A DNA stretch of 64,000 nucleotides, taken from positions 2,852,001-2,916,000 of the forward strand of contig JALPQD010000214.1 of NCBI GenBank assembly GCA_023101885.1, read 5' to 3'. Positions 12,641-24,375 of this stretch are shown piece after piece. Positions within the stretch are counted from its first letter, which is position 1, and every line of letters starts with the position of its first letter. Origin of the DNA: Typhlomys cinereus. Taxonomy: Eukaryota; Chordata; Mammalia; Rodentia; Platacanthomyidae. The notes under the pieces were generated by a model. The model saw only the letters and a list, made by a program, of their open reading frames with translations. It ran no database searches and had not been told where the DNA came from. Made by a program: the position numbers and the translations under genes.

Positions 12641-14320
12641 TATGATTAAATTTTAAGATTTTAAGATGCTTGTAACAAACCATTTATACTCCCAGTAGAG
12701 TGCCACACATGAACTACAGATAAATTAATATTCGAACCACGATAAAGAATTGTTCGAAAAACAAAATGTAAGCCTTGACATTCTGGCAGATAACATCACA
12801 ATGCAACAACCAAACCCAACTTAGAAGCCTAATGCCAGAATGAGTTTTCATTATGTGGGCACAGCTCTCCAGAAATGGTCACTGAATAAACATCTTTTCA
12901 CATCCAGGGAGGCCATGGTTTTGGCACAATAAGTTGTTAGCAAAGCAGTCAAAAGTGTAACAGCCATGTACAATTAGCATGATAAGAAATGCAAAGTATA
13001 TCCAACATTAAAAATGATTTTGTGGAAACTTTAAAATAGTCTCTTTCGTATCACTAATATAAAACTTAACTTCTCTTAACCTTCCTGAAATTGTTAAAAC
13101 ACAGAGTCACTAAGTTAGAGTGAAGTGTTACTGAGTAATTTTGGATGGAGATCTGGAATAGGCAATTCTACTTTGTTAGAATTATCCTTTAGCAAACAAT
13201 TATCCCAAAATAAATGTATGAAATGTCAGGCTGTTACTCATGAACAAAGGATAGACATTTTTGCTTAAGCATTCTTCATTTACTAGTGCTTTTAATTAAC
13301 TCTGGCCAAAACCTGCATTCAAAATATTTTACCAGTGTTAAGAGTCACACCAGACCTAAAATTAATTCAAAAACGGCATTAAATAAATTATGAAAGGCAC
13401 AAACATGTTCTCATCTCTCAACAGGATGAGGATAAAAGTAACACAATTATATAGCTGAAAAGAATTCTAAATAACCAACAAAATGTCATTTAGTAATTCC
13501 TGAGTGGCACTGGTGTAAGAAAATCATGCCCCAACAGCACTAAATTCATTAGCTACCCAGTTAACACTGGGTAATAGTGGGAACCAAGTATCTTAAGATG
13601 CTTGTTTTACAGAAAACTACCAATGCTGTGAGTAAATAAACATTACTTGTGAAACAGAATGATATTCAAGAGTGGTTTTGTGTTTAGAAAGGAGACAACA
13701 AGGACTTGGTAAAAGATGAGCTAATCAGAACCATGTATATAATATAGTCAAGGCTCGTGACAATTTCAAAATGTGGTTTTATTAACGCACTTCAGGATAA
13801 GTGCCATTCTTATTCTACCTTCTTAAAGAAATATTCCAATTATAAATAATTGCAGCAAAAATTTCATTAGACAACTGGGAGGGAGGCTGGTTCACTTTTT
13901 TCATACTACAAATGCACTTATAAACACTAAACAATTTCCTTTAAAATTTTCTTTAAGGCAGATATGTTTAGCATTGTGTTACTACCATGGTGCAGTGCAC
14001 AGCTTTAACAAATTTAACTGTCTCAGTTTCTCAGTAACAATAATACACATGGTCGGGAACAGGCAATAACTCTTATCTATTCTACCTGTCACCATTTTAA
14101 AATTCTTCATATATATATTTATATATTACTGTATCAAAACACATTTTACCAGACTTCACAGCTCAATTGAAGCTTCAGTTTATAGTCAGTCATTTGAAAG
14201 GTTTTTACATGGAATGTTCACCTAGCATGAGCTCCTCACTGGGATCCAGGGCTCTGTGTCAGAAGTGCAGTTCTTCAGTGCAAGGGTAGGCACTTCACCT
14301 TGGTTCATTCACGTTTACTT

Positions 14321-14524
14321 TCAAGGGTTGCCTAATTTTACTTTTGTATCTTCATTCCTGTTCTCTTGACTAATTTCCTTTAGCACATTCTCAGGTAAGG
14401 CAGGTTGATATCTATATAAATAGCCATATGGACGAAGATGATAAACGAGGTATTCTAATTCATACATAGTTGTAGAATCAACATAGTGAAAAGAAACAGC
14501 AAGATCAGAACAGCAACCAGGACC
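14321..14524 (-). CDS. C1GALT1: C1GALT1 last coding exon (C-terminal 67 residues)
   Basis: The exon begins [20 protein letters not shown], directly after Glu296, and ends with TKVKLGNP and TGA at 14323-14321. It carries the CCSD motif (Cys300-Cys301) and the [20 protein letters not shown] segment that closes the GT31 catalytic fold. The acceptor is a T-rich tract ending in ttttttag at 14525-14532, and the exon is in phase 0 with the preceding one. It has only 68 codons, too short to stand out as an open frame, and was found by back-translating the expected C-terminus on the reverse strand. The 3' UTR continues to the left without a recognisable further intron. Confidence 0.96.
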   Translation of the reverse strand, partial: GPGCCSDLAVSFHYVDSTTMYELEYLVYHLRPYGYLYRYQPALPENVLKEISQENRNEDTKVKLGNP

Positions 14525-17500
14525 CTAAAAAACAGCAAACAGAGCACTGTTAATAAGCAGTACATTAATTACATTATTTAGGTATTTACAAAGGGCACGC
14601 AAGTTTTAAAGGAATCAAAACACCCAAAATGGAGAGGTACGGCAAAGGTCCTTGCTCCTAATTTACTAGACATGTGAAAGAAACTGAAAGTTCTCATAAG
14701 AATTATAACTTGAATTTCAACCAAAACTATTTTCTTACTATTTTTAGTGTTTTAGTTTTTAAAATTCTTGAGACTGCTTTAAATGAAGCTACAACAGAAT
14801 GAGGCTCTATTTGCCCAGTACTTCAGGGGAAAAAACAACCATAGATGCAGTTAAAGCCCAAGTAACATAATAATAAAAATACTGAACACATAGATCTTGA
14901 AATAAGATGATCCGTAATACTATGATTGTGAGGAAACTACGTTAAGAAAAGTTCACATCAAAAAAAAGCATTCGAAGTGTATGGTAATTAAAAAAATCAA
15001 ATTATCAAGAGTCAGATTGGCATTTTAGACTTTTAGTCCAAGAAATGTTGCAGCTACAATAACTAATAAACTGAAAACTCTTAACACAAAACATTCATTT
15101 TTACTCTAACAACAGTCTTTGTTTTACAACACACCGCCTACCTTTTCCTCTGATGTCCATCCAGTTCATTAACAGAAAAGAGTACAACAGAAATGAGATC
15201 AGTTAGATTTGGTGTTCTGCAACACTGTCTAGACTAGGTCAAAGTCCAGGAAGTTAGTTATTTAGTTAAGCCTCAACCTTATCACCTACATTCGGTGTTA
15301 GTCAGCCTGTATAAATACCAACACAGGATGCTGACAGATGGGAGTGATTTGCCTCAGTTTCCTTTCAAAGGTAGTCAACAAAAAGATGGTGCCACATGTT
15401 ATAGACAAAGGTTTCTTAACTTGGACACTCTGTGCCAGACAGACTTTGTTGGGAACAGGGTGTTCTATGGAACGTAGGCTGGTGAGTAGGCGTCCACTAA
15501 CTCGATGCCAACTGTTACCTCCTTCTGGTAATGACCAGTGTTTCCAGACTGCCAGACATCCCCTGCAGGGCACCATTATCACTGGCTCAGAATTAATGTT
15601 TCTAGATCATGACCTGAAGCTCTGGCTGCAGTTAGAGCAAATGAGGTGTATTATTGATACACTAGGCCCAGAGAAAAGATGGTGTAAAAAACTAGTGACT
15701 TGCTTAAAGACATTACAGATCAATAACAGACTCTTAAAAGCTTGTGTTTATGCTCCCACTCACTGGAGTAATGTTTGTAAGTATGAAAAATAAGGCAGGA
15801 AAGTGGATCTACAAAACAATGCTGTAAATATTTACTCACACAATGAAATGTTGGGAAAATATTAATAATATGTATAGTAATAATTTTTGGTTTCGTATTG
15901 AATTTGGAGGGAATTAGACTAAAAGGATACAAAGGCGTCAGGTGTCTCAAACATTTTTTTCTGAAATACCTGAGGCAATTGTGGCTAAAGACCAGTATTT
16001 AGAAAAGCTGGATAGTGAGTATAGTTGCATTATTTTAAAATGTTTATACACCTGAGATTGACGCTAAAAACAATACAACTTAATACCATTATGAAAACAC
16101 TATACTGCAATTAAAACCAATGTCGGGTAGACCACAAAATACCATGGCTAAGAACACTGAGCCTTAGACATTAGCCCAATGCTGTAATCCAAAGTCATTA
16201 ATTAAAAAGTGGGAGAACAGGATTTGAACCTAGGTCTTTCTGAATCTTAAAATATTTTTCTGATGACTAAGGCTTTCACCCCCAGTTTTGTTCAAGGTCT
16301 CCTCCAGGATCCTCTCGTCTTCTTTTTTTTAGAGCACTACCACTACCTATCTACCTAATGTCACAGCTCTGTTGGTGTGCCTGTGTATGTAGAACCTAAA
16401 GTTCTTCAAAACTGAATGTGCCTGCATTTGTTTCTACATACTCAGAGCCCGGCATACTGTGTAGTACCAGAAACAGCCTGTTGACTGACCAGCTGGGACC
16501 CCTGTTCTCGTCTGTTATACTGTCATTCTATATTTAGGGAAAAAAAAACCAAAACAACACATATCAACTAGTCTGTTCCCTCCTCCCTCCCCACAAAGAC
16601 AACAAACATCAATCCAAGTACTTACCTCTACAGGAGGATAATAGTTATAATTCCAGTACCAAAAGGTTTTAGGTAAATAGCCTCTGATTAAGTGGTGCTC
16701 TGGTACAAAAGGATGAAAAGTTTCTTTTCCAGTGGTATCTCTAGAGTCTCCAGCTTGGACATTTAGGATTTCCATGCATTTCCCCAGGGCTAAGTCTTCA
16801 ATGGAGGAACTGTGAGTACACTTCTCTGTCTTAAATGCATCCACAAATCTCTTCAAGGCTTCTTTGCTTAGTACATATCCAGCCCCTCCACTCATATATC
16901 CCTGCTTCACATAGGGCTTAAATCTTCTCCCAAAGTAAATAGGCTGCTCAGGGTCATACTTTGACAAAAGCCATCTCAAATTGTCCACTATGACATATGT
17001 GTCATCATCTGCTTTCATAAACCAATCGGCATCTTCTAAATAATGGTCATGAACATACTGAAAAGCTTTAATTGTTTTCCAGTAGAGTTGGTCTCTTCCT
17101 TCTTTGGTTTTCAATCCTACTGCAGGGAAGTCTTTGTTTTCTTCTGAACTCATAAATAACACTTTATTACAGCGCTGGGCCCAAGTAGCTTTAACATGTT
17201 TGGCCTTTTTCTCTAGATTTTGAGGGCCTGTCATAACCCAACAAAGAATTTTGACTTTCTGATAGAGGTTTTCTGCGATGTCTCTGTTCTCATCTGTTAA
17301 CAGACATTTTTAAAAGTTAAACAGATGAAAAAACTGTGCCAAACTATGACAAATAAACTATTTATACTCACCTATTAGTGATGCAAATTAAAGAAAATTA
17401 CAACATTATATAAACTAGCATTCTAATTTATTGGTCTCATGCTAATTCTATCCAGGGTATCATTGGAACTGCCAATAGATCCTAAATATTTACTACCTGA

Positions 17501-18579
17501 ACTGCAAGTCATGGACTAGAGTTTGCTAAAAATGAAGTATCTCCCCATACCAGATCCATCTGGGGTTCATATGGAAGTAAAGATTGGTCCTTAAATAATG
17601 ACTAAAGTCTGTCCTTGCCATTTCATGTGCAATTCATGGGAATTTCTCACTGCTGTGAATGAAATTCTTAAAGGCCAGAGAGGGGGAGAAAAACGGGGAG
17701 GGGAATATGTTGCTCAAGTACAATTTATTCTGAAACTCATTGGAGTTCCCTGTCTGTTAGGAATTTCTACAGATACACTGAGATGACTTCAAGGCTTTTG
17801 TGGTTATGATAGTTCATGTAGAAAAGTTAATGCGGGGTTGAGATTGCTTCTGATGCTATCATGCACCTCCAAAATGTAAATCTACCAGTCAGTAAGAAAC
17901 AGAACAAGGAGTCTGAGAGGTTCTTTTATTTGTTTTTGTTTTTTTAAAAACTTAAACTTCTATTAGAAGTTAGAGTTGAGGACCTAGTGGCCAAGGAACC
18001 ATAGTTTAGCTTCAAGGTGGAAGAGCATTAAACAGAACAGACAGTCTAAGGTAAAACAGGACTTTATGTCAGAATATAAAGCTACACACACTACTTTCAT
18101 TAATGAAGTTAATTGATGGAAAAACAGGGAGCTTAGGAACTTAGACCTTAAACTAATTTTACATCCCAGTCCAAGCTTCTTAACTGGGTGCAAACAGTTC
18201 ATAGGCTTCAGGTCAGGACCACACTGTAAATAGCACTAATGTAGACGAAGAGTCTAGTTGTAAGATCTGGACTAGTGTTTTTCAAACTAACTGTGGTTAA
18301 GGACCAATCTTTACTTCCAACTCTTAAGAGGGCTATAATTTTATAATGAATCATTAGAAAAATTAAGTTCAGGGCTGTAGAGATGTCTCAGGGATTAAGA
18401 CTGCCTCACAAGCAGAAGGTCCTGATTCAGATACCAAGTCCCATATAAAAACATCAAGCAGATGTAGCCTATATTTTCGACTCTGGTAGGCAGAGCCTGG
18501 GAAATCTCGAAGCAAAGCAAAAGGAGGTACAGGCAATCCAGGATGGTTCCTGAAGTCCCTTTTGATCCTCCACAGGGAG

Positions 18580-18647
<68 letters not shown>

Positions 18648-20712
18648 TGAATAAAGCTAAAAAAAGAAAAATGTTAGGTTTAAAAATGTAACATACAAGA
18701 TTTAATTGTAGATCCAGACAAAATTACTATGTCAAAATTACAATGTAAGTTGTAGCTGTCTTACTCTGGATTTTCACACTTGTTTATCTGTAGACCAAAA
18801 CAAATCTACAAACCACACTGGGTAGCAATGTTCTGGTTATTCTTAAAGGTAAGGTAAAAAAATGAGTTAAAATTTCAATCCTATAAATTATTAGCAAAAG
18901 AGGCCAAATTTGTTAAAGATTGAGAGAAAACAGAATTAAAAAGCTGACTGGGGCATAAAAATAGTTTTATGTTATGGAGTATCAAGAATTCACAGTCCAG
19001 AAGGAGAAAAATAAGCAACTCCCAAGTTCAGTGAGAAAGCATTCAGTGCTAATAAACTTAAGGAGCTGATCTCTCGCCTAGACACCACACCCTGCAAGGA
19101 CAGAGAAAATGGCACATGTAGGAATCCCCACATTTCTGTTCCCATCTAAGAACCTGGGTAGACGAGAATAAGGAAATAGGCACCTTTGGTAAAAGCTCAC
19201 TAAAAGAAAGGACAAAAGACATGGTGAAGTTTTAGCTGAATGCAGCAGGTATGTGAGGACAGCTGTAAGACTCAACTAGGGAAAATGTACTTGAATTAAA
19301 GAAAGAAATCTGAAAAAATGCTAAAATAAAAGTGTTAGAATTCAGTGACAAGTAGACTCAATTGTGCTTAAAAGACAATGTACAGGAGTTTTAGTTTCAA
19401 GCTGAGACAGATAGTAACTGCTATTATCAAATAAGGGAAAAGGAGGAAGAGGAAGTTTTTAGGAATGGGGAGAAAAATAGCCCACACTTTGTGACCCATA
19501 AAAGTGAATAAATATTTATCAAGTATCTCTGCTTAGAGTGAAACCTAGCCCAAACGCCTGGTAATTCAAAAGTCTGGCTTCATCAGTCGTTTGAAGAGTT
19601 ATGCTAAGGAACAAGTGCACAGACACCAGAGTGCTGCGGAGTAACACGGAGCACCACTTTGAGCTGACTCATTGGCACAAACACTCATGTGACACGATAT
19701 CTGCAATGCTACATAACTTAACCATGCTTGAGCAATAGGCAAGAAGTAATTTACTACTAGAAAGATCAACCCTTAACTGGGGGGAACTTCTGTTTTGCCA
19801 AATAAATCAGTTTGCAGAGATCTTTTTATTGTTGTCAATGTCTTCTTTCAATGTTTAGAACTGGGCTAAAAATAAAAATAGACTGAAATTAAAATTTAAT
19901 GAAAAAAGTTAAAGGAGAAAAAAGCTTGGAAAAAAGCCAACAAGATTTGAAAGGTACACTACCAACTGAAAATAGTTATATTAACTACTGATAAAAATGC
20001 AGATTAAGATTTATGCACACATCTTTGAGTTTTAGGGCTAAGGAAAAAAGGCTAGCAAGATAGCTTAGTGGGTAAGGTACTTGTTCAAAACTGGCAAGCT
20101 GAGTTTGAGCCCCACTATGTAGTATATCCTACTACGCAGTTCACCTAGTTGAAGGAGAGAACCAAATTCCACAATGGACATACTTCTTCCACCTCTCTCT
20201 TAAAGGTCTAGATATAAACCATTATAGCAAAACGCCCTACCCCAAAATTCCTCAAAACTCATGTTTTTCTTCAAATCATGGCTTCTAAACCATTTCTACT
20301 TTAAATTTAAAATCAATTAACTCCATAAATATGTGTATAAGTAATATCTTTTTCCTAAGGCAAACCAAAAATTATCTTAGTTTCTGAAGTAGAGCTCCTT
20401 CTAATCAATAGATACAGACAGCAATAGAACAAGATTCACTTAATTTTCAATAATCTCAATACTTGAATACTCTCTAATAGCATAAATCATACCTTTATGT
20501 TGGCTAGAATCTGCATTGAAGTTCATCTGTCCTTCTAGATGATTCCTTTCACCATCATCTGAATGTCTAGCATGAGGATCATTATAAAGAATATGAGACT
20601 GAATATTAGCCTGTTCTCCCAACAAAATACTAAACAGCTGAGAACATAAAAAAAATCCTATTGCTGATCCACAGAGGAAGGTAACAAAGTTCAGCCAAGA
20701 TTTAGAGGCCAT
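14321..20712 (-). CDS. C1GALT1: Core 1 beta-1,3-galactosyltransferase 1 (T-synthase), complete CDS in three exons
   Basis: The CDS is join(14321..14524, 16626..17293, 20493..20712) on the minus strand: 220+668+204 = 1092 nt, or 363 residues plus stop, the same length as human C1GALT1. The family enzyme (GT31) transfers galactose from UDP-Gal to GalNAc-alpha-Ser/Thr (Tn antigen), making core 1 O-glycan in the Golgi, and needs the chaperone COSMC (C1GALT1C1) to fold. Visible here are a short cytosolic tail, a signal anchor at about residues 7-31, a stem to about 80, a catalytic domain with DDD at 169-171 (metal/UDP binding), GGAGY at 209-213, SIEDLAL at 237-243 and CCSD starting at Cys300. All splice sites are GT-AG and both junctions keep frame. 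There are no internal stops, so it is a functional gene by sequence. COSMC itself is not in the window. Confidence 0.97.
15411..15598 (+). mobile_element. MER5A-type hAT-Charlie fragment
   Basis: 'GTTTCTTAACTTGGACACT', 'GGAACAGGGTGTTCTATGG', 'TGTTTCCAGACTGCCAGACA' and 'CCCCTGCAGGGCACCATTAT' follow the order of the MER5A consensus, a eutherian-wide DNA transposon relic. Confidence 0.6.
16150..16280 (-). mobile_element. MIR fragment, antisense
   Basis: 'GTGGGAGAACAGGATTTGAA' followed by 'CCTAGGTCTTTCTGA' is the typical inverted MIR head. Confidence 0.6.
16626..17293 (-). CDS. C1GALT1: C1GALT1 main catalytic exon
   Basis: This 668-nt exon supplies the last two bases of codon 74 through Glu296, nearly the whole catalytic domain. 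In order it carries the start of the catalytic fold ([15 protein letters not shown]), [13 protein letters not shown] with Cys115, the DDDTYV motif (DDD 169-171), [33 protein letters not shown] with Cys246, PFVPEHHLI, and the aromatic [13 protein letters not shown] at the end. The acceptor is ...gttaacag at 17294-17301 and the donor is GAG|gtaag at 16626/16625. The codon-74 GAT (Asp) is rebuilt exactly across the intron, which supports the boundaries. An open frame starting at Met94 and running past the donor to 16515 is an intron read-through extension, not the normal C-terminus. Confidence 0.96.
18371..18660 (+). mobile_element. CA-tailed SINE, older subfamily, with (CA)31
   Basis: Head 'GGGCTGTAGAGATGTCTCAG', body with 'GCAGAGCCTGGGAAATC', then a CA run (18582-18644) and 'GAATGAATAAA'. 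It lies in the intron before the catalytic exon. Confidence 0.85.
18582..18644. repeat. (CA)n microsatellite, about 31 units
   Basis: A long perfect dinucleotide run forming the tail of the SINE. It is the longest CA run in the window. Confidence 0.95.
20049..20165 (+). mobile_element. Diverged B2/B3-like SINE
   Basis: 'GGCTAGCAAGATAGCTTAGT' plus 'GGGTAAGGTACTTG' and 'CTGAGTTTGAGCCC' give the tRNA-like A and B boxes. Confidence 0.6.
20493..20712 (-). CDS. C1GALT1: C1GALT1 first coding exon: start codon, membrane anchor, stem
   Basis: The ATG lies at 20712-20710 and opens with [20 protein letters not shown], matching the C1GALT1 N-terminus. The context is GGGAAATGG (G at -3, G at +4), a good Kozak site. 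The exon encodes residues 1-73 plus the first base of codon 74 (phase 1). Residues about 7-31 form one hydrophobic signal anchor, as expected of a type II Golgi glycosyltransferase. The hydrophilic remainder is the stem, with a conserved block around [16 protein letters not shown]. The donor is AAAG|gtatga, just left of 20493. The acceptor is a T-rich tract ending in acag at 20733-20730, so the exon also carries 17 nt of 5' UTR (20713-20729). The open frame continues past the donor into intron, but that extension is not coding. Confidence 0.95.
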
Positions 20713-22109
20713 TTCCCGAGAGTTTATGTCTGTAAAAAATAAATGAAAAAATATTAGCAGCATGTTTTAAAGTCATAAGCAATATCCATTACCAAGAAGA
20801 AAGTTCTGAGGTGTATTATCATGGAAAGTTAGTTCCTTCCATACGGGAGGACATTTCTAAATGTATTTAACTTCTCCTTATGCGACTCCATCACTTTATT
20901 TGCTGTTTGCACCACGCTCTTTGTGGACGAGTCAATAAAATAATGGTGCTAGGTAGAATTATAGCAGTCGACAGGAATCATGGGTCAGTATTCTCCCCAC
21001 CAGGGTCCTTCACAGACCTATGCTTGGTTGCCATGAACTAAAGTACTCCACTGACAGACAAGAAAGTTTAAACCTTCACTTTTGGAGTAATCACTACTCT
21101 ATCCTTCCTTCTAGGGGTTATCGAACTCTTCCTGTGAAGAACTAGAAATAAAATACAACAAGTTTCCTGAGCCACATACCACCTCTATTCCATCTTGTTC
21201 TTTCTAAACAACTCTTCAAAAATATAAAAACCATCTAGTCCCGTGGGGCAGGTGTAGGGTCCTGTTTCTGTAAATAGTTTTATCTGAACATAATCCATGC
21301 CCACTGTTTGTGTTTTGACCGTGGCGGCTTTTGTGCTCCACCTCAGACTTGAAGAGGTGGAAGTAGTTGTGTCACAAAGCTCCACATGGCTCTTGACGGA
21401 AGGTTCTGTGGCTTCAGAGCAGTGCCGAGTGCAGCCTCCCCAGCTGGCCCTTCTTCTAGACCACTGACTGCCCTGTACACCACTTTGCTTATAATACTGT
21501 TAACCCTGTCACCAGGGTTAAGCAAGGGCTCAAACTACTCCAGGGCTAAATAAACCATTTTTAAGGGTTTGCTAATAATTACTACAGTGAAGCCAATAAT
21601 TATTTATGAGCATGGTCTTATAGTTTTTGATTCTCCAAGAAAGTTTTTTAAAAGATTTTACTAAGTACTATCCAAACATAATTCCAGTCCATTTCCACTA
21701 TGCTCACTTTATATACATAAACAATTTTTCAAAGTTAACAGAATAACTCAAGGCTTTTTCTTGCCCTTCTATCTAAGTAATTCAATATACTATTCATATT
21801 GCATTAGGTATCAGAAGTATCTAAATAAAACGCTTGAAGTAAGCAGGAAGACGTCTCGTATGCAAATAATTTTCCACTTACAAATGCCTGGCATGGTCAG
21901 GAAGTACACATCTTACATCTGCCTGCTTGAGAAAAGCCAGTGTGTTTTTTCCTTTACGTTCTCACCCCTCACACCATCACCACTGACAGAGAACAACAGA
22001 CATACACAATAAAAGCAGGTATACAAGACCAGGCCTCAAATCAGTTTTTTATTAAAAACAAAATACACAAACTAACAATCATTACTACAAGACAGACAAA
22101 ACACTATGT

Positions 22110-22191
22110 CATGGCTGTGTTTTCTACAATCGTTAACTAGGTTCCAAACAATTTGACATAGTTGTGTTTTCTATAATTGTTAACTAGGTTC
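22110..22191. repeat. 47-bp spaced tandem duplication (2 copies)
   Basis: CAT(g/a)G(c/t)TGTGTTTTCTA-type units at 22110-22144 and 22157-22191, both ending GTTAACTAGGTTC, with about 4 differences in 35 bases. A local intronic duplication. Confidence 0.75.
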
Positions 22192-23261
22192 ATTCACACT
22201 GTAAGAGAAACACAAAATTGGTAAAAATGGTAGAAGTAACTAGTAAGGCAGGAGGAAGAGAAAAGTGGTCAAGAAATAAGCCAGGCACCTGGCCAACCAT
22301 TCTGGAAAATTATAGCTGTCACCTGCTCTCAGCGGGGAGGGTGTTTTCAGTAGTCCCAGAGTACCAAGACGTTCAGGCCCTTGCAAAACAGAAAAGTACT
22401 TGCATATAGCACATCCTCTTGTGTATGGTCAGTATCTCTAGATTACTCATATGTTTAATACACTGGAAATGATAACTATACTGTATCTCTTAGAATAATG
22501 ACAAGAAAAAGGCATGTATGTGTTCAGGACATGTGAGAGATGAAGGCCAACTGTAATATTTGTGAAAGAAAACAATTGAGAGACAGTGAAGCTAGGCAAA
22601 CTCAAAAGCTCAATGCCATTCTAGAAGTGGTGCAGGAAACACTGCTTTGACATCACCTACTTTGTTTCTAACTTAAACTTTTGTGATGTGGTCTGAGGCC
22701 TCCATCCCGTCTCACCCCTCTGTCTTTAGAGCATTATTAGTCAGCATAGGTTGGCTTTCTGCTGCTGTTACTTCCAATTTCACGGGGTCCTGCCTTAAAT
22801 ATTTGTGAACTTCTACTTCTCTGTTCCTGGGATAAAACAGTCATCTCAAGTGGGTGAAATGTACCCCAAGAGCCCACTCAGATTTCTGGTGGAAATCATG
22901 CCCACATCTTCAGATTCTTCACAGGATACAAAAGTGCATTAGACTGGAAGATACTGCTTTTCCTGGCTGTGTGCTATGGGAGCTGGAAATAGGTGAAGGG
23001 AAGCTATTTATGCCAGTGCTTTCCAAGCCCAAAACATAGTGGAATCCCTTGAACATTTTAAAACACAAACTTCTCTGATTATCAGTTGAAATTTCTGAAG
23101 CAAAAGGAAGTGCTAAAATAATGAAAATTTACCTTAATTTTAAAGAGACAGCTTTGTGTTATTTGTTGTGAAGAAAAGAATCAATAGAGCATTCATTGCT
23201 CTATTTATGGATATCATGAGACAAAAGAGGTCTTTTCACCTAACATTTGAGACCTTTACTA

Positions 23262-23385
23262 AGATCTTCAGATGGATTAACTAAGGACTGCTATTCCCAT
23301 TTCACAGATGAACACAGAGAGGCAGGTAGCACTGCCATGGTCATACTAACATTCCAAAGGAGGAATCCTGAGTCTTAACACTTAA
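23262..23385 (-). mobile_element. MIR-like fragment, antisense
   Basis: 'TATTCCCATTTCACAGATGA' and 'ACACAGAGAGGCAGG' are inverted MIR core. It is weak outside that block. Confidence 0.5.
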
Positions 23386-24129
23386 CTGTTTGCTAGGCTT
23401 CACAGGATTAAGATTACATTGGCCATGCTATCTCAAAGAATTAATACACAAATTCTATTTATTTGAATCTATAGGAGAATAAAGCAAATGAAGTTAAGTT
23501 TCCAGAAGTTGGATGAATAGCACCTAAATGTTTAGAAGATAACCCTCCTTCTATATTTTTAAACATACTGAAAAATCATTAAAAAAAGTTACTACAGATG
23601 TCCATTTTCGGCAATACTTCTTTCTGCTATGAGAATGTAGAAATCAGTATACATACACACATATGCTCATATACTGGAATTTATCAAGATTTCATTTGTT
23701 AAATATTTTGAACTGTGACTGATTAATTTTGGATCTGTATTAAATGGATTCTAGGCTCGCCAATAGTAATTTTTAGCAGAGTTCCTCTAAATCTAAGTCC
23801 TTCATTAACTTCACTTTGGGTTTTTTTTTGGGGGGGTAACGACAAGATTTTAACTAGCCATGGCTGTATCAATGTTACCTGGTACTACAAATGAAGTTCT
23901 TATAGGAACTAATATGAGGCTTCTAATATGAGGGCCAGAGAAGTCTAAGAATTGACTTTACATAACTTATACAAGTTTGAATATTATTTTACTCCTAGTC
24001 AATCAACGTAGGCATATCTGCCCTTTGCAACACTGAATATTACTTTTTTTATACATTGAAAGTCTGTGGCAATGATGCAGTAAGCAAGTCCAAAAGCACA
24101 TGCTCACTTTACTAAACACTGAACTTTGT

Positions 24130-24375
24130 GCCTTGAGCTCAATCTTTTTGACAGGTAGGAGCATATGCATGCCATGTATGGAGGTCAGAGGACCTTATGT
24201 GACAGTCCTTGCTGTCTACCTGTTGGAGACAAGTGTCTCATTTCCCACTGTGCACAGCAGGCTAGTTGCCCGTGAGCTTGTGGGCATGATTCTCCCATCT
24301 CACCTTAAGAGCACTAGGCATTACATAGGTTCTAGGGATCTGAACTCAGGTCTTACCATTAAGCATCCACGAGTC
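24130..24375 (-). mobile_element. B3-like SINE, antisense
   Basis: 'CATGCCATGTATGGAGGTCA' and 'GAGGACCTTATGTGACAG' through 'GGGATCTGAACTCAGGTCTT' match an inverted rodent B3/B2-type SINE. Confidence 0.65.

Larger units (their letters stand above)
9751..14320 (-). other. C1GALT1: Probable C1GALT1 3' UTR and immediate 3' flank (extent unresolved)
   Basis: This is AT-rich, unusually repeat-poor DNA directly downstream of the stop codon. It holds no young SINE or L1 copy, in contrast to the DNA further left, and only old MIR pieces at about 12.1-12.6 kb. Minus-strand AATAAA hexamers (TTTATT on plus) occur at 13778-13783, 12397-12402, 9883-9888 and 9751-9756. Any could be a polyadenylation signal, and I cannot choose between them from sequence alone. 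The insertion-poor character suggests most of this stretch is transcribed or constrained. Confidence 0.45.
14525..16625 (-). other. C1GALT1: C1GALT1 intron between catalytic and last coding exons
   Basis: This 2101-nt GT-AG intron holds an old MER5A-type element at about 15411-15598 and a MIR fragment at about 16150-16280. The rest is AT-rich sequence with nothing recognised. A 151-codon open frame on the plus strand (15338-15793) runs across the MER5A copy and is not a gene. Confidence 0.9.
17294..20492 (-). other. C1GALT1: C1GALT1 intron between first coding exon and catalytic exon
   Basis: This 3199-nt GT-AG intron contains one CA-tailed SINE (about 18371-18660) with a long CA run and a diverged B2/B3-like SINE (about 20049-20165). 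I see no exon-like or RNA-gene sequence in the remainder. Confidence 0.9.

Noticed and set aside
15338..15793. 151-codon open frame in a C1GALT1 intron
   Set aside because: It runs across a MER5A-type relic and shows no recognisable domain.
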